Of a stretch of DNA of 64,000 nt, positions 54,401 through 64,000 are shown one piece after another (position 1 is the first letter of the stretch; every line of letters begins with the position of its first letter). The notes below the pieces were generated by a model. That model was not told the origin of the DNA and ran no database searches. It was given only the letters and a program-made list of their open reading frames with translations. This DNA comes from Neoceratodus forsteri (Eukaryota; Chordata; Ceratodontiformes; Ceratodontidae), in contig CM057452.1 of NCBI GenBank assembly GCA_016271365.2, positions 832,380,001 through 832,444,000 on the forward strand, written 5' to 3'. The translations under genes were made by a program, and so were the position numbers.

Positions 54401-55390
54401 AACTGATTATACTTAAGTAAGTGTGGCATTTTGGTGCTGGTCTGCCACTTGGACCCTTACATTCTCTTCAGGTCTGCTATGCCTATCTCTCACAGTACCT
54501 GCAGACGCTGTCTTGCTGGTCGAATAACTTTAGTCAGATGCATAAAATAAAAGTAGAAAATGTTTTTAGTCAGCATAGGAGACGTTTTGCACACTACATC
54601 ATGAGGCTATGCCTCACACTGAGGGTTTTCCAGAGACCCTGCTATGATAAGGCACTGCCAGGCAGTGTAACAATTTATAACAACGGCTTTCTGAGTGTTC
54701 TTAAAGGGGCAGCAGCTAAACATTAAGTCCCATGCTTAACTGTAGACTTCATATCAGCCACGGGGTCATGAAAGTGAATGCTATTCGAACAAGCAATAAT
54801 GTAACAGTATAAACGTGAAAGTCGGGAAACATTCAGTCATTTCATGATATGACCTGACCATAGGAATATTCCACTGCTGTGGATGGGATGCAGAAAGGAT
54901 CTGGATTACAATGGTGAATAGTCAGAGTAGTACCCAGGGAGGGAAAACACCATAGCAATCTGAAGCATTGCCAGAGTGACAACTGCCACATTGCAGGGAA
55001 GGGAGAAGTGAAGAGAGGGATAACATCAGGAGAGTACCCAGAATTATGATATGCAAACTTTCAATAAACTTGCAGAACTTGTAAACAAAACATAGAACTG
55101 TCATTTTGAAGAAGACATTCCTGGAGTGAAAAAGTTAATGCATTTTATGCATTATTCAGTACCCTTTAGTGAACAAATGCATGCATAGTGTCGAAAGAGG
55201 TAGATTAGAACATTTACTGCAGAAGAACAATTAAGCAATTCTGAGTCCAGTTCCACAAAAGTTCAAGTCTTGTGTTGACTTTTCCAGTCAATTGAAATAA
55301 TATTATGAGTTGCTTGAACTAGTTCTTGGCAGGACGGGGTAAGGTCTGTAAAAGCAACCCAAGAATTCTGTGAACTGTCAAAATCACTTT
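54401..55390. other. Unassigned DNA
   Basis: Possibly the degraded continuation of the old LINE up to about 54,720. Beyond that I see AT-rich sequence with no gene, SINE or tandem features. Confidence 0.4.
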
Positions 55391-55712
55391 GACAGAGAGC
55401 AGCAAGAGGAAGGAAACAGCTGCTAGAACTCCTCTACTGGGACTAAAGAACTTGAACTCTACTGCTGGGACCTTCAATTAGGGTGAAAAACAAACAAAAA
55501 ACCAACAACAAGAGTTGGTGTGCTTGTCTGAGTTCGGGGAAGGGAACTGTTATTTGTGCTGTTAGCTAGGTGAAGAGAAGAGTTTTAAATTAGGGTGTGT
55601 GGCTTAGGCAACAGAAAGCCAGGTATCTGTATTTAAAACTTCCCTAGTTAACTTTTGACAGAGAGCAGCAAGAGGAAGGAGGCAGCTGCTAGAACTCCTC
55701 TACTGGGACTAT
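55391..55712 (+). repeat. 1.2-unit tandem repeat (period 266 bp), possible CR1 5' UTR monomers
   Basis: gacagagagcagcaagaggaagga...agctgctagaactcctctactgggacta starts at 55,391 and again at 55,657. The second unit stops after about 55 bp. Tandem partial monomers are common in LINE 5' UTRs, where they carry promoters, and this one sits upstream of the CR1 ORF1 at 56.2 kb. That link is inference. Confidence 0.6.
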
Positions 55713-56174
55713 GTAGCACTTCCTCCCCTCCACCCCCACCTTTAGCCAGTTCTACGATTATAGGCACTGGGTTTGACTGACAAAAGGAACTTCCTGTTTG
55801 GGAGAAAGAAGGGAGTGATCACAGAGACACAAAAGACTCATCATCCTAGAAGGAAAAGGATAGTTTCCCCTCACCCCTAGCTGCTGGAAGTCTGTCTCTG
55901 AGCAAGTAAGACGGATACTACTGAGGAATACAGAAACTTCCTGTACCAGAACAGGAATGGCAGGAGCTGTAAAGGCATGGAAGCAGTAGGAAAGTAGGGA
56001 GAAAAAATAAAACAAACAAGCAAACAAAAAAAAAAAGTAAATGGAAAGAGGAAAGAGTAAGCATATAAAACAACAGTTGAGGGGCAACAAATAAAACATG
56101 ATGGGAGTGGTGCGTGCAGTGACTATGGAGCGGCAGTCTTCCAGGACACATTCTGGAGGATGTGGTGTTGTCTC

Positions 56175-56990
56175 ATCTGCAGGCACTTCTCTGGACAGAT
56201 GGAGGAGGTTACTCATCTCCAGGCTGAGTTGATCAGGATTCAGGGGACCTCCTCTCCCACCCAGGGACCACCAGGGCTGATGCTGCTGCTTCAGAGGTTG
56301 CCAGGAAAGAGGAGTAGTTGAACCACAGTGGGCTCAGGGAGGGTGAGGGTGGAGGAACAGAGGTGTATCCTTCCAGTTGTACCTCTTCACAATTCATACG
56401 CTGTTCTGGCAGAGTGTGGTTCCTCTATGGAGGCACCCACAGTGGAGACCAAGGGGGATGCTGGGAACCTCCACAAAGGAGACCCACAGGAGGGTGGCAC
56501 AGGACCCCACAGGGGAAGAAACAACTCCTGAAGGGGGATTTAATTGTTAGGGGTAGAACTTGGGGAGGGGAGAGGGTGGTAAGGTGCCTGCCCAGTGCCA
56601 TGGCTTGGAGGGACAGAGAGTGAATCTTCAAGACTGCGGGAGCAGCTGCACAGGGGAGGAAGCTGGACATCATTGTCCACCTAGGGAGAAATGACCTGGC
56701 TGGGAATGGGATCAGAGCAGTGCAGAAGGAGTTTGTGGAGCTGGGGAAAGGCCTTGGACAAGTAGCACGCATGGTAACCTTCTCAGAGGTGCTGCCTGTC
56801 TATGGCATGGGCAGGGGTAGGGTGCTCTGCATCATGGGATTCAATCAGTGATTGAAAAACTGGTGCAGATCACAGGGTTTTGGCTTCACTGAGGACGGGG
56901 CTCCACCTGGAAGGATACTGGCCTATACTGGTGCGATGGTCTGCATCTGTCCAGTAGGGGATCCAGGATCATAGATGATAGGTTTAAATG
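56175..56990 (+). pseudogene. CR1 ORF1: leucine-rich coil plus esterase-like domain
   Basis: Upstream part reads MEEVTHLQAELIRIQG near 56,200-56,245, a short coiled-coil-like segment. The esterase region follows with gaagaaacaactcctgaagggggatttaattg (the GDS block, drifted) near 56,515-56,550, and ggagaaatgacctggc near 56,685-56,700 where others have GTNDLA. Next are the cttctcagaggtgctgcctgtc block near 56,780 and a gcctatactggtgcgatggtctgc block near 56,920-56,945 (the DGLH position). The domain order matches the copy at 47.9 kb, but with more damage. Confidence 0.78.
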
Positions 56991-58223
56991 TTTCATTGGC
57001 AAGCATTTAAACTAGCCAAGGGGGAGGCATTGAAAAGGAGCAAGGAAATCCCTGCCCCACCAAAAAACCATGTAGTTAGTGAGGTAAACACCAAGATAGA
57101 GAAGTCGAAAGGGAGAAGGGCAGGGGTATATGGAGAAATAGGCAAAGGCAGTAAGGACAGAGATAGGGCTAAAAGGGGTAAGGCCATCAAAAAATGGAGG
57201 GCAATGAGTACAAACACCCATAGTCTGGGTAACAAACTCTCTGAACTAGTGGCCTTGATAGAAGAGGGATGCCTGGATATCGTGGCAGTCACAGAAACAT
57301 GGTACACAGGGAACCATGACTGGGATGTCAGCATACCAGATTACACAGTCTACAGGAGGGTCAGGGAGGGTAGAAGAGGAGAAGAGTAGTTCTCTACATA
57401 AGGGAAGGGATCAAAGCAATGTAACTAAAGGGTAAACATGGAATAAAGGAGGCATTGTGGGTCACCCTGGAGACGGGAAATAGCACCACAATCTGCATGA
57501 TGTTGTATACTGACCCCCATCTCAGGGGGAGGAAATGGACAAAGTAATGATAGATGGCATCTTAGGATGGCAGAAAAAGGGGAGATATTGTTGATGGGGG
57601 ACCTGAATATGCCAGATGTTAACTGAAGCACCTTTGCTGGAGCCACATCCAAGAGCAGGGTCATTCTCAATGCCCTACAGGAGGCATGCCTCAGACAGCT
57701 AGTGTTGGAGCCTCCTCAGGAGGGAGCAATCATAGACCTGGTACTCTAAAATGGGGACGGAGAGAGGATCTCTGATCTTGAAGTGGGTAGCCATCTGGGA
57801 ACAAGCGACCACCAAACAGTGTGGTTCACGATAAACTTAGCTGTAGAGTCAAGCCACACAAAAGTGAAACTACTGGACTTCAGGAGGGCTGACTTTGTCA
57901 AAATGGGAGAGTGTCTCAGAAAAGCACTAGCAAATGGGAAAGAAGGAGGGGTGGAAAAACAATGGGGAAACATCAAAACTGCCATCACAGAGGCAACAAG
58001 CCTTTGTGTGAAGCAAATAAACAAATCAAAATGAAGGAAACAAACACTATGGTTCTCAAAAGAGGTGGCGGGGAAGGTTAGTGAGAAAAAGATAGCATTC
58101 AGGAAGTATAAGGAAACACAGAAGAAGCAGGGCAGAAAACTGTACCAGTTAAAGCAGAAGGAAGTGAGGAAGGCAATCACAATAGCAAAGGCCCAAACTG
58201 AGGAAAAGATAGCCTACTCAGTT

Positions 58224-58228
58224 AAGAA
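58224..58228 (+). repeat. Short target-site duplication, left (family B copy 2)
   Basis: aagaa, repeated at 60,061-60,065. Joining the flanks at this site restores the CR1 sequence gttaagaagggggat. Confidence 0.75.
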
Positions 58229-59698
58229 TACCACATACCTTGAAGTTCGCATGCTACTTAACTCCCTTCCGGCACACGGGGGTCAAGGGCCTGAGGGCAT
58301 CCATCCTTGCATACTTAAGCAGTATGCACCTTGGCTGACCAGACCTATCACCTGGCTTTTTAACCTCTCGATTTGTACGTCTACTGTCCCATTCACCTGG
58401 AAAACTGCCAGAACCATCCCTATACACAAAAAGGGCGATGTCAAACTCATGTCCAACTACCGCCCTATATCTCTTCTGCCCACTCTCAGTAAGCTGCTTG
58501 AAAAAATAGTCCACCGCCAGCTTGCTGCTCTTCTTGACATGTTTAATCTTCAAACCCTGTGCCAGCATGGTTTCCGGCCCGGTCACAGTACCACCTCTGC
58601 ACTTACACAACTTACAAATGACATCAGAAATAATATGGACCGTGGCCTACTCACTGGGGCCGTCTTTATTGACCTGTCTAAAGCCTTGACATGGTACACC
58701 ATCCTCTCATGCTAAAGAAACTCCAATCCATTGGAGCATCTGACCAAGCCCTCTCCTGGTTCCATAGCTATCTTGACAATCGGACTCAGGCAGTAGCATT
58801 TCACAAGGCCCTTTCCTCCCCCCCCTAAACATCTCCCATGGAGTTCCCCAGGGATCCACTCTTGGACCTCTACTCTTCTCCCTCTTCCTAAATGATATTC
58901 CCACCATGTCCCGGCATAGCTGCACTCTTATGTACGCAGATGACCTTGTTCTCTACTCTGGATCAAAATTGGTTGCTGCCATCAACTTCACTCTCACTAA
59001 TGACTTCCAATTCCTGCAGACCTGGCTCTCTAGCAACCACCAAGTCCTGAACCTAGAAAAAACCTGTGCTATGCTATTCGGATCCTCTAAGAAACTGTCT
59101 GCCCCTGTGAACAGGCTCTGGGTTCAATGCCTTGATGGCTCCCTCATCTTAAACACTGAGTCCTTCAAGTACCTTGGGGTCACTTTGGATCCCACACTTG
59201 ACCTGTCTCAACTTTCTGTTGTGAGAGGGTATTCTCTTACCCCAGCTCCAATATGCTCTGCCCCTCCTCTTTGCTGCAAACTCTGCTACACTCCACAAAT
59301 GGGACACTGTCTACAACAACATCTGTAGATTCGCCTTAACTGCCCCACGTCTTACCCATCATTGTCTCCTTTACGCTGGCTTAAATTGGCTGTCACCTAA
59401 GGATATTCGAGCCTACTCCCTGGGCTGCTTTATCGACTCCCTGTCTAGACCTCCCTGCCCTGTCTATCTTGCCAACCTCCTGACTCCTGCCTCACACACC
59501 TACCTCAGGTCTTCCTCTGTCCCCATGCTCTCCACTAGACCTTGCATGACAAAAATGGGTGAACAGGCATTTGCCCATTTTGCTCCCAAATTCTGGAACT
59601 CACTCCCCCTTATGGTGAAAACTTCAGCCTCCCATCGAGAATTCAAAAACTCGCTGTTCACCCACCTTCTAGCCTCTGGCCAATGCAAATGCTCTTAA
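58229..59698 (+). pseudogene. Family B reverse transcriptase, truncated and shifted
   Basis: Reads VRMLLNSLPAHGGQGPEGIHP, ARTIPIHKKGDVKLMSNYRPI, SLLPTLSKLLEKIVHRQL, CQHGFRPGHSTTSALTQL, GAVFIDLSKALTWYT. After a shift near 58,690, HGVPQGSTLGPLLFSLFLND and the catalytic LMYADDLVLYSGS near 58,928-58,965 follow. Then LNLEKTCAMLFGSSKK and FKYLGVTLDPTLDL. A further shift precedes a C-terminus ending HLLASGQCKCS at 59,698. The RT core keeps the Asp pair, but the frame is broken at least twice. Confidence 0.9.
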
Positions 59699-60060
59699 TT
59701 TGCTTTGTCCCACTGCAGGCTGTCGGGTCTGACCCTGAGTACTACACTAATGTTCTCCCATGCAATATGCTTGTCTAGGTGGCTATGAACCTTGATGTCT
59801 TTACTGTCCTCAGCTGTCTTATGGTTACCCTAATTGCTTTATTTTACATCCTTATTATGATCTATGCCTAAAATGTACCCTTATGTAACTATTACTGTGC
59901 TACCCAATGTATATCTTGTTTTGCTCCTGTACACCTATATTATGGTTGTGCATTTCTGCATATTGTAACCAATGTCCTGTGCTCTCCCGGGTCGTGCCTG
60001 AAAATAGGCAGGTCTGTTGCCTAGTGCACTTATCCGGTTACCAAAAGCTAATAAATAAAT
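58229..60060 (+). mobile_element. 5'-truncated Rex1-like LINE (family B, copy 2)
   Basis: 1,832 bp: RT to the end of ORF2, a 3' UTR and the typical 3' end cgggtcgtgcctgaaaatagg...gcacttatccggttaccaaaagct(aataaat)n. The 3' end is shared with the copies ending at 36,239 and 24,742. The endonuclease half is missing because of 5' truncation. It interrupts a CR1 between endonuclease and RT. Confidence 0.92.
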
Positions 60061-60065
60061 AAGAA
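60061..60065 (+). repeat. Short target-site duplication, right (family B copy 2)
   Basis: aagaa, paired with 58,224-58,228. CR1 ORF2 resumes here in register. Confidence 0.75.
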
Positions 60066-61930
60066 GGGGGATAAAACCTTTTACAGGTACATTAGGGAGC
60101 GAAGAAAGACCTTGGGAGGGATAGTGAGGCCTAATAAAGAGGAGGGTGGATAGGCAGAGGGTGACAGTGAAAAAGCAGTTAAAAAGCAGGGATACTGAAT
60201 GAATACTTCTGCTCAGTATTCACGAAAGAAGAGGAGGGGAGAGGTACCTAATCCAATCAATAGAAACACTCTGGATAGGAGGGTCGATACCACTCCATTC
60301 ACAGAAGAAAGGATTCTGAAAGAACTCCTAAAACTGAAGGTGGACAAAGCCATGGGCCCTGATGGGATTCACCCCAGAATTCTAAAAGAACTATGGGGAG
60401 AACTAGTGAAAACCACTGACTACCCTTTTTAACAAATCATGGGAGGATGGCATGGTACCTAAGGACTAAAGGAGGGTGGATGTGATTCCTCTTCACTAAA
60501 GTGGGAGCAAAGCAGAGGCAGGAAATTACAGACCTGTTAGTTTGAACTCAGTGGTAGGGGAAAATGATGGAATCACTTTTGAAAGAAAGAATCGTTGAGT
60601 ACCTAGAGGCTAGTGGGGCACAGGACCCAAGGCAGCATGGATTCACAGTGGGAAGGTCATGTCAGATGAATGAATCTAATAGATTTCTTTGACTGAATGA
60701 CCAAAGTGGTAGACCGGGGAGGGGCTGTGGACATGGCCTACCTAGATTTAGCAAGGCATTTGACACAGTCCCACACAAAAGATTAATAAACAAATTAGCC
60801 AGCCTGGAAGTGGGTCCTAGGGTGGTAGCCTGGGTAAAAAATTGGCTGGACAACAGGACACAGAGGGTAATAGTAAACGGAGTCCGCTCCGAAGAAAGAG
60901 GGGTTACTAGCGGGGTATTGCAGGGTTCAGTACTGGGTCCAGTCCTTTTTAATGTCTTTAAAAGTATCATTGTGGAGGGACAGGAAGGAAAAGCATGCCT
61001 CTTTGCAGACGACACAAAGAACTGCAACAGAGTTGAAACACAAGGGGGGTGGAAAGGATGAGAAGGGACTTGGCAAGGTTGGAGGAATGGTCAAAAGTAT
61101 GGCAGCTTAGATTCAATACAAAGAATTGAAAAGTAATGCACCTGGGAAACAAAAACACAGTGGAAGAGTACACAATGGGGGGGGGCTACTAACAACAACA
61201 AAAATGGAAAGTGACCTGGGGGCAGTCATATCGGATGACCTAAAGGTAAGCAAGCAATGTGAGAAGGAGGCAGTAAGGAAGGCTGGGGGGATACTGGGAT
61301 GTATAGGAAGAGGTATCACCTGTAGAAAACAAAAAGTTGTTATCCTCTTTTACAGACAGTTGGTAAGACCCCATCTGGAGTACTGCATGCAGTTCTGGAG
61401 ACACCATCTCTGCAAGGAGATAGACAGGGTGAAAGTAGTCCAGAGGAGGGTAACCAAAATGGTGAAGGATCTGCACCAGAAGCCATACGAAGAGAGACTA
61501 AAGGAGCTTAATATGTATGCCCTCGAGGAAAGGGGGGGTGGGGACATGATACAAACTTTCAAGTACCTCAAGGGAATCAACAGAGTCCAAGAAGGTAGCA
61601 TCTTTCAGAAAAAGAGATGTGCAAGAACAAGGGGACACAATCTGAGGATAGAGAAGGGATGGCTGAAGGGCAATGTGAGGAAGTATTTTTTCATGGACAA
61701 GGTGGTGGACTCATGGAACGACCTTCCTGAGGAGGTAGTGGAGTCAAAAACAGTGGGGAAATTCAAGAATGCATGGGACAGACATAAGGCAATTCTGGTG
61801 GGGGGTAGGAAGAAGTAGACTGTTGGTTAACTAGGATCTGCAGCTTATCCAATAGGTAGGGAAATGGGCAGACTGGTTGGGCCAAGCGGTCCTTATCTGC
61901 TGTCAAAGTCTATGTTTCTATGTTTCTATT

Positions 61931-62571
61931 TGACTTTAAGTTCAGGATCCACTGACAAATTTCTTGAAAATAATCTTCTCAATCTGGTACACAGGGGGTG
62001 TGCACAAGAGAGTCCTGAGAGGAAGAGGTCTGAGAAATCCCAGAAAGTTCATCTGGGGAAGGTCAGCTGCAATAATATCTTGGTGGAGGGAGTTAGGAGT
62101 GAAAGGTTCTGAAGGAACTGGTTGCAGTTTATCAATATGCATTTCTGATTCTGAAAGGGTGGCAGGCTCAAGTGCAGCTTCATTACTGGGAGGACAAGGG
62201 TGTTACTCAGGTATCCTTGCTTCAGATGATTTATATGGACTTTGTTCAGCACAAGCATTCCACTGGACTTGTGTCATAGGTTGACATGAACTGGAGAAAG
62301 CTTTTCCAAAATGTAAAGGGATCAGACCGAGGGTGGCGTAGTTTCTTTTCGGTTCCTGGAACTAAGACAGGCCAATATCAGTAGACAGTCTCCCACAGAA
62401 AATGATGGCTCATGTGACTTGGCTGCTGACATTTTCTGCATGGCAGATTTTCTGTATCCCACTGTGGTTATTGCAACACATCTGGCAAGTCCAAGCTGTT
62501 CGAGTACAGGGATAATATATGAGGAAGCTGATTTTGGAATGTCTAGCTGTGAGAGAGCCATGCCCAGTGGA
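61931..62571. other. Unassigned DNA with an open frame
   Basis: Not recognisable as an element. A plus-strand frame is open from about 62,313 to 62,604 and contains ADIFCMADFLYPTVVIATH and SSTGIIYEEADFGMSS. The minus strand of 62,322-62,561 is also open. I see no splice-site pair that makes an exon convincing, and neither product resembles a family I know. Confidence 0.4.
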
Positions 62572-64000
62572 GTTCTTTCTTTCTTTATTTTATTTATTTA
62601 TTAGAGTCTAGGATTACAATTACCTTTGAGCCAAGGCTCTTTTACAAAGGTACAACATCAGGATCAGAACAAACAAGCAGGACATTAATTATCACAGGAT
62701 AACAGGTTACAGTTGTTTATCATCACATGAGTACATACAGATTAGGCGGTACTAGGGGCATGCACAGGACAGGGATAACATTGATAACAAGAACTTGGTG
62801 AGACACAAGAAGAAGATGCTGCCAGAGGCAATTGTCAAAACACGCAGGAACTGCAAGTGGAAAGTGCAAGTAAGAGGAGGAGGAGGGGGGAAGGTAGAGG
62901 GGGAGAGTAGGGGGGTGGATGAGAAGGGACAAGTGGCAAAAAGGGAACAGCAGGTTAGAGAAGACAGTCACATGTACTAGAGGCAGAGAGGAATAAGTGG
63001 AGGTTAGATTTGAATAGGCCTAGCTTAGGTAGGAGGAGATGCCCCTGGTGAGACCATTTAGACAGCTGGGAGCTCTCTAGGCAAAGGATACTTGTCCCTG
63101 TGAGGTCCGGCATCTTGGAATATGCAATAATTGAGATTTAGAGCCACTGGTGAGGTGGGGATTCTAGCAGATTGTAGCAGAGCTTGAACTCCGGGAAGGG
63201 GAAAAGCCCATCAATGTTTTTTTAGCCACTATGCATGTTAGATGCTTGATGCGGCTTGAGAGTTGCAGCCAACCAGTTTGGGCATATAGGTCACACGTAT
63301 GGGTGAGACGATGGGATCCAGTGATGAGTTGGCAAGCTTTGTTCAAAGTCATAGATATGCGCCTGAGGGCGATTGTGGAAATGGAACAGTAGATGATAAG
63401 GCCATAGTCGATAGTTGAGATCACTGAGCTCTGAACTGCGATCCTTAAGGCTTCCGGAGTTAGGCATTGCCTAAGCTTATAAAGCAGGCCAATACGTGTG
63501 TTAGTCACTTTGGCAACATTGTCAATGTGAGCCCCATAGGATAGACAACTGTCAAGAGTGATTCCAAGGTATTTGAATGTTTGCACTTGTTCTAGAATTG
63601 CACCTAGGCAGTTTGCAATAGTGAAGGGTTGGTCCCGGTGCTTGTTTTGAGAGCTGCAGAAGAGCGTGGACTTTGTTTTTTATAATTGTGGACAAGTATT
63701 TGTTTACTGAATCAGTTTTCAACTGAGGAGAAGCCATGCTGTAGTTTGCATTGCAGAAGGTGGGGGTCCTTGTGGGTGGAGTGGATGACAACATCATCAG
63801 CGTATAGGAGGAGTTGCTCTGGACAGGATTGTGGAAGACTATTTAGAAAGATGCTGAAGAGAAGAGGTCCAAGGATTGACCCTTGTGGCACTCCAGAGCG
63901 CACTGGTCTGGCATCAGAGAGAAAGTCAACTATTTTCACTCTTTGTAAGTGGTTTTCCAGGTAGCTCTTAAACCAGGATGTAGATTCAGGGGACAGTCCA
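62572..64000 (-). mobile_element. Rex1-like LINE, 3' half, running off the right edge
   Basis: On the minus strand the element ends ...atcctagactctaataaataaataaaataaag (62,572-62,620). Going left to right on the plus strand come the 3' UTR (to about 63,160), the ORF2 C-terminus, and the RT palm near 63,830-63,940. The upstream half lies beyond the window. Confidence 0.85.
63164..63939 (-). pseudogene. Rex1-like reverse transcriptase, C-terminal half, frameshifted
   Basis: Minus strand: FLSDARPVRSGVPQGSILGP and LLFSIFLNSLPQSC near 63,850-63,920, catalytic YADDVVIHS near 63,790-63,815, and KLQHGFSSVEN. After a shift come VQTFKYLGITLDSCLSYGAHI at about 63,524-63,586, TNTRIGLLYKL, SSVISTIDYGLIIYCS and LNKACQLITGSHRLTHTCDLY, ending at 63,164. 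The catalytic Asp pair is intact, and the LDYG-like and ACRLITG-like blocks are typical of Rex1. The frame is broken near 63,560-63,710. Confidence 0.87.

Larger units (their letters stand above)
57204..61818 (+). pseudogene. CR1 ORF2, split by a Rex1-like element
   Basis: Starts near MSTNTHSLGNKLSELVALIEE (57,204), CLDIVAVTETWYTGNHDWDV. GDLNMPDVN is near 57,599-57,625, then SDHQTVWFTINLAV, LDFRRADFVKMGECL to 58,034. The frame reaches EEKIAYSVK and is interrupted at 58,228. It resumes at 60,061 with KGDKTFYRYIRERRK. RT: EERILKELLKLKVDKAMGPD, HPRILKELWGEL, LKERIVEYLEASGAQDP-like, AWVKNWLDNRTQRVIVNG, a GVPQGS block reading SGVLQGSVLGPVLFN, and catalytic FADDTKNCN with FADD at 61,002-61,013 intact. 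The long C-terminal open stretch 61,126-61,818 has RPHLEYCMQFWRHHLCK, FKYLKGINRVQEGS and DKVVDSWNDLPEEVVE. Confidence 0.9.
55391..61930 (+). mobile_element. CR1 LINE, longest copy, carrying a Rex1-like insertion
   Basis: Contains a probable 5' UTR, ORF1, ORF2 and the octamer 3' end (tatgtttctatgtttctattt at about 61,911-61,931). A family B insertion occupies 58,229-60,060. ORF2 can be followed on both sides with matching sequence (AYSVK | KGDKTFYRYI). The 5' end is not proven; it is placed at the tandem repeat because the sequence upstream of ORF1 extends further here than in the CR1 at 47.9 kb. Confidence 0.85.

Noticed and set aside
1..64000. CRISPR arrays, tRNA/rRNA genes, prokaryotic operons, LTR retroelements
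   Set aside because: No spaced identical repeats, no full tRNA or rRNA sequences, no Shine-Dalgarno-led gene series, and no LTR pairs or gag-pol signature were seen.

Overview
The window looks like vertebrate nuclear DNA, almost certainly from a large-genome tetrapod. I see no bacterial-style genes, operons, tRNA/rRNA genes or CRISPR arrays, and no host exon I can name. Nearly everything recognisable is non-LTR retrotransposon: three Tx1/L1-like elements (two ORFs, coiled-coil ORF1), several CR1 elements with the (ATGTTTCT)n 3' end, two L2-type elements, and several CR1-superfamily (Rex1-like) LINEs. There are also MIR/CORE-type SINEs and one hAT-type miniature DNA transposon. This mix, and the CR1 3' end of the form 'gcagactagatgggcc...tatgtttctatg', suggests an amphibian such as a caecilian. 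That assignment is inference only.

Layout. 0-2.3 kb: remnants of an antisense LINE (GDFN endonuclease block), a GC-rich A-tailed retroposon with a 10-bp target-site duplication (TSD), and scrambled L2 RT pieces. 2.3-9.1 kb: full-length Tx1/L1-like copy 1 (+) with a perfect 16-bp TSD. 9.1-11 kb: two copies of a LINE C-terminal fragment around a TG microsatellite, then unassigned DNA. 11-16.1 kb: an old minus-strand LINE split by a CR1 (itself carrying a LINE 3' tail) and by a hAT miniature element. 16.1-19.3 kb: CORE-SINEs, a 140-bp tandem pair, an ~11-unit minisatellite and two adjacent perfect hairpins. 19.3-23.1 kb: a nearly complete L2 (+). 23.1-25.7 kb: small LINE fragments. 25.7-39.2 kb: a CR1 (+) carrying a Rex1-like element (+), which carries Tx1 copy 2 (-). 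39.2-42.4 kb: a Rex1-like RT fragment and unassigned DNA. 42.4-54.4 kb: an old endonuclease LINE interrupted by Tx1 copy 3 (+), which carries a CR1 (+). 55.4-61.9 kb: a CR1 (+) interrupted by a 5'-truncated Rex1-like element (+). 62.6-64 kb: a Rex1-like element (-) running off the right edge.

Every retrotransposon ORF examined has stops or frameshifts, so all autonomous copies look dead. The interest lies in the readable insertion chronology, in module content (SGNH-esterase ORF1 in CR1, a degenerate 2A-like peptide in the Rex1-like family, conserved G-rich 3' UTRs and long inter-ORF spacers in Tx1/L1), and in a few structured or tandem non-coding stretches. I did not find a convincing new multi-gene system.
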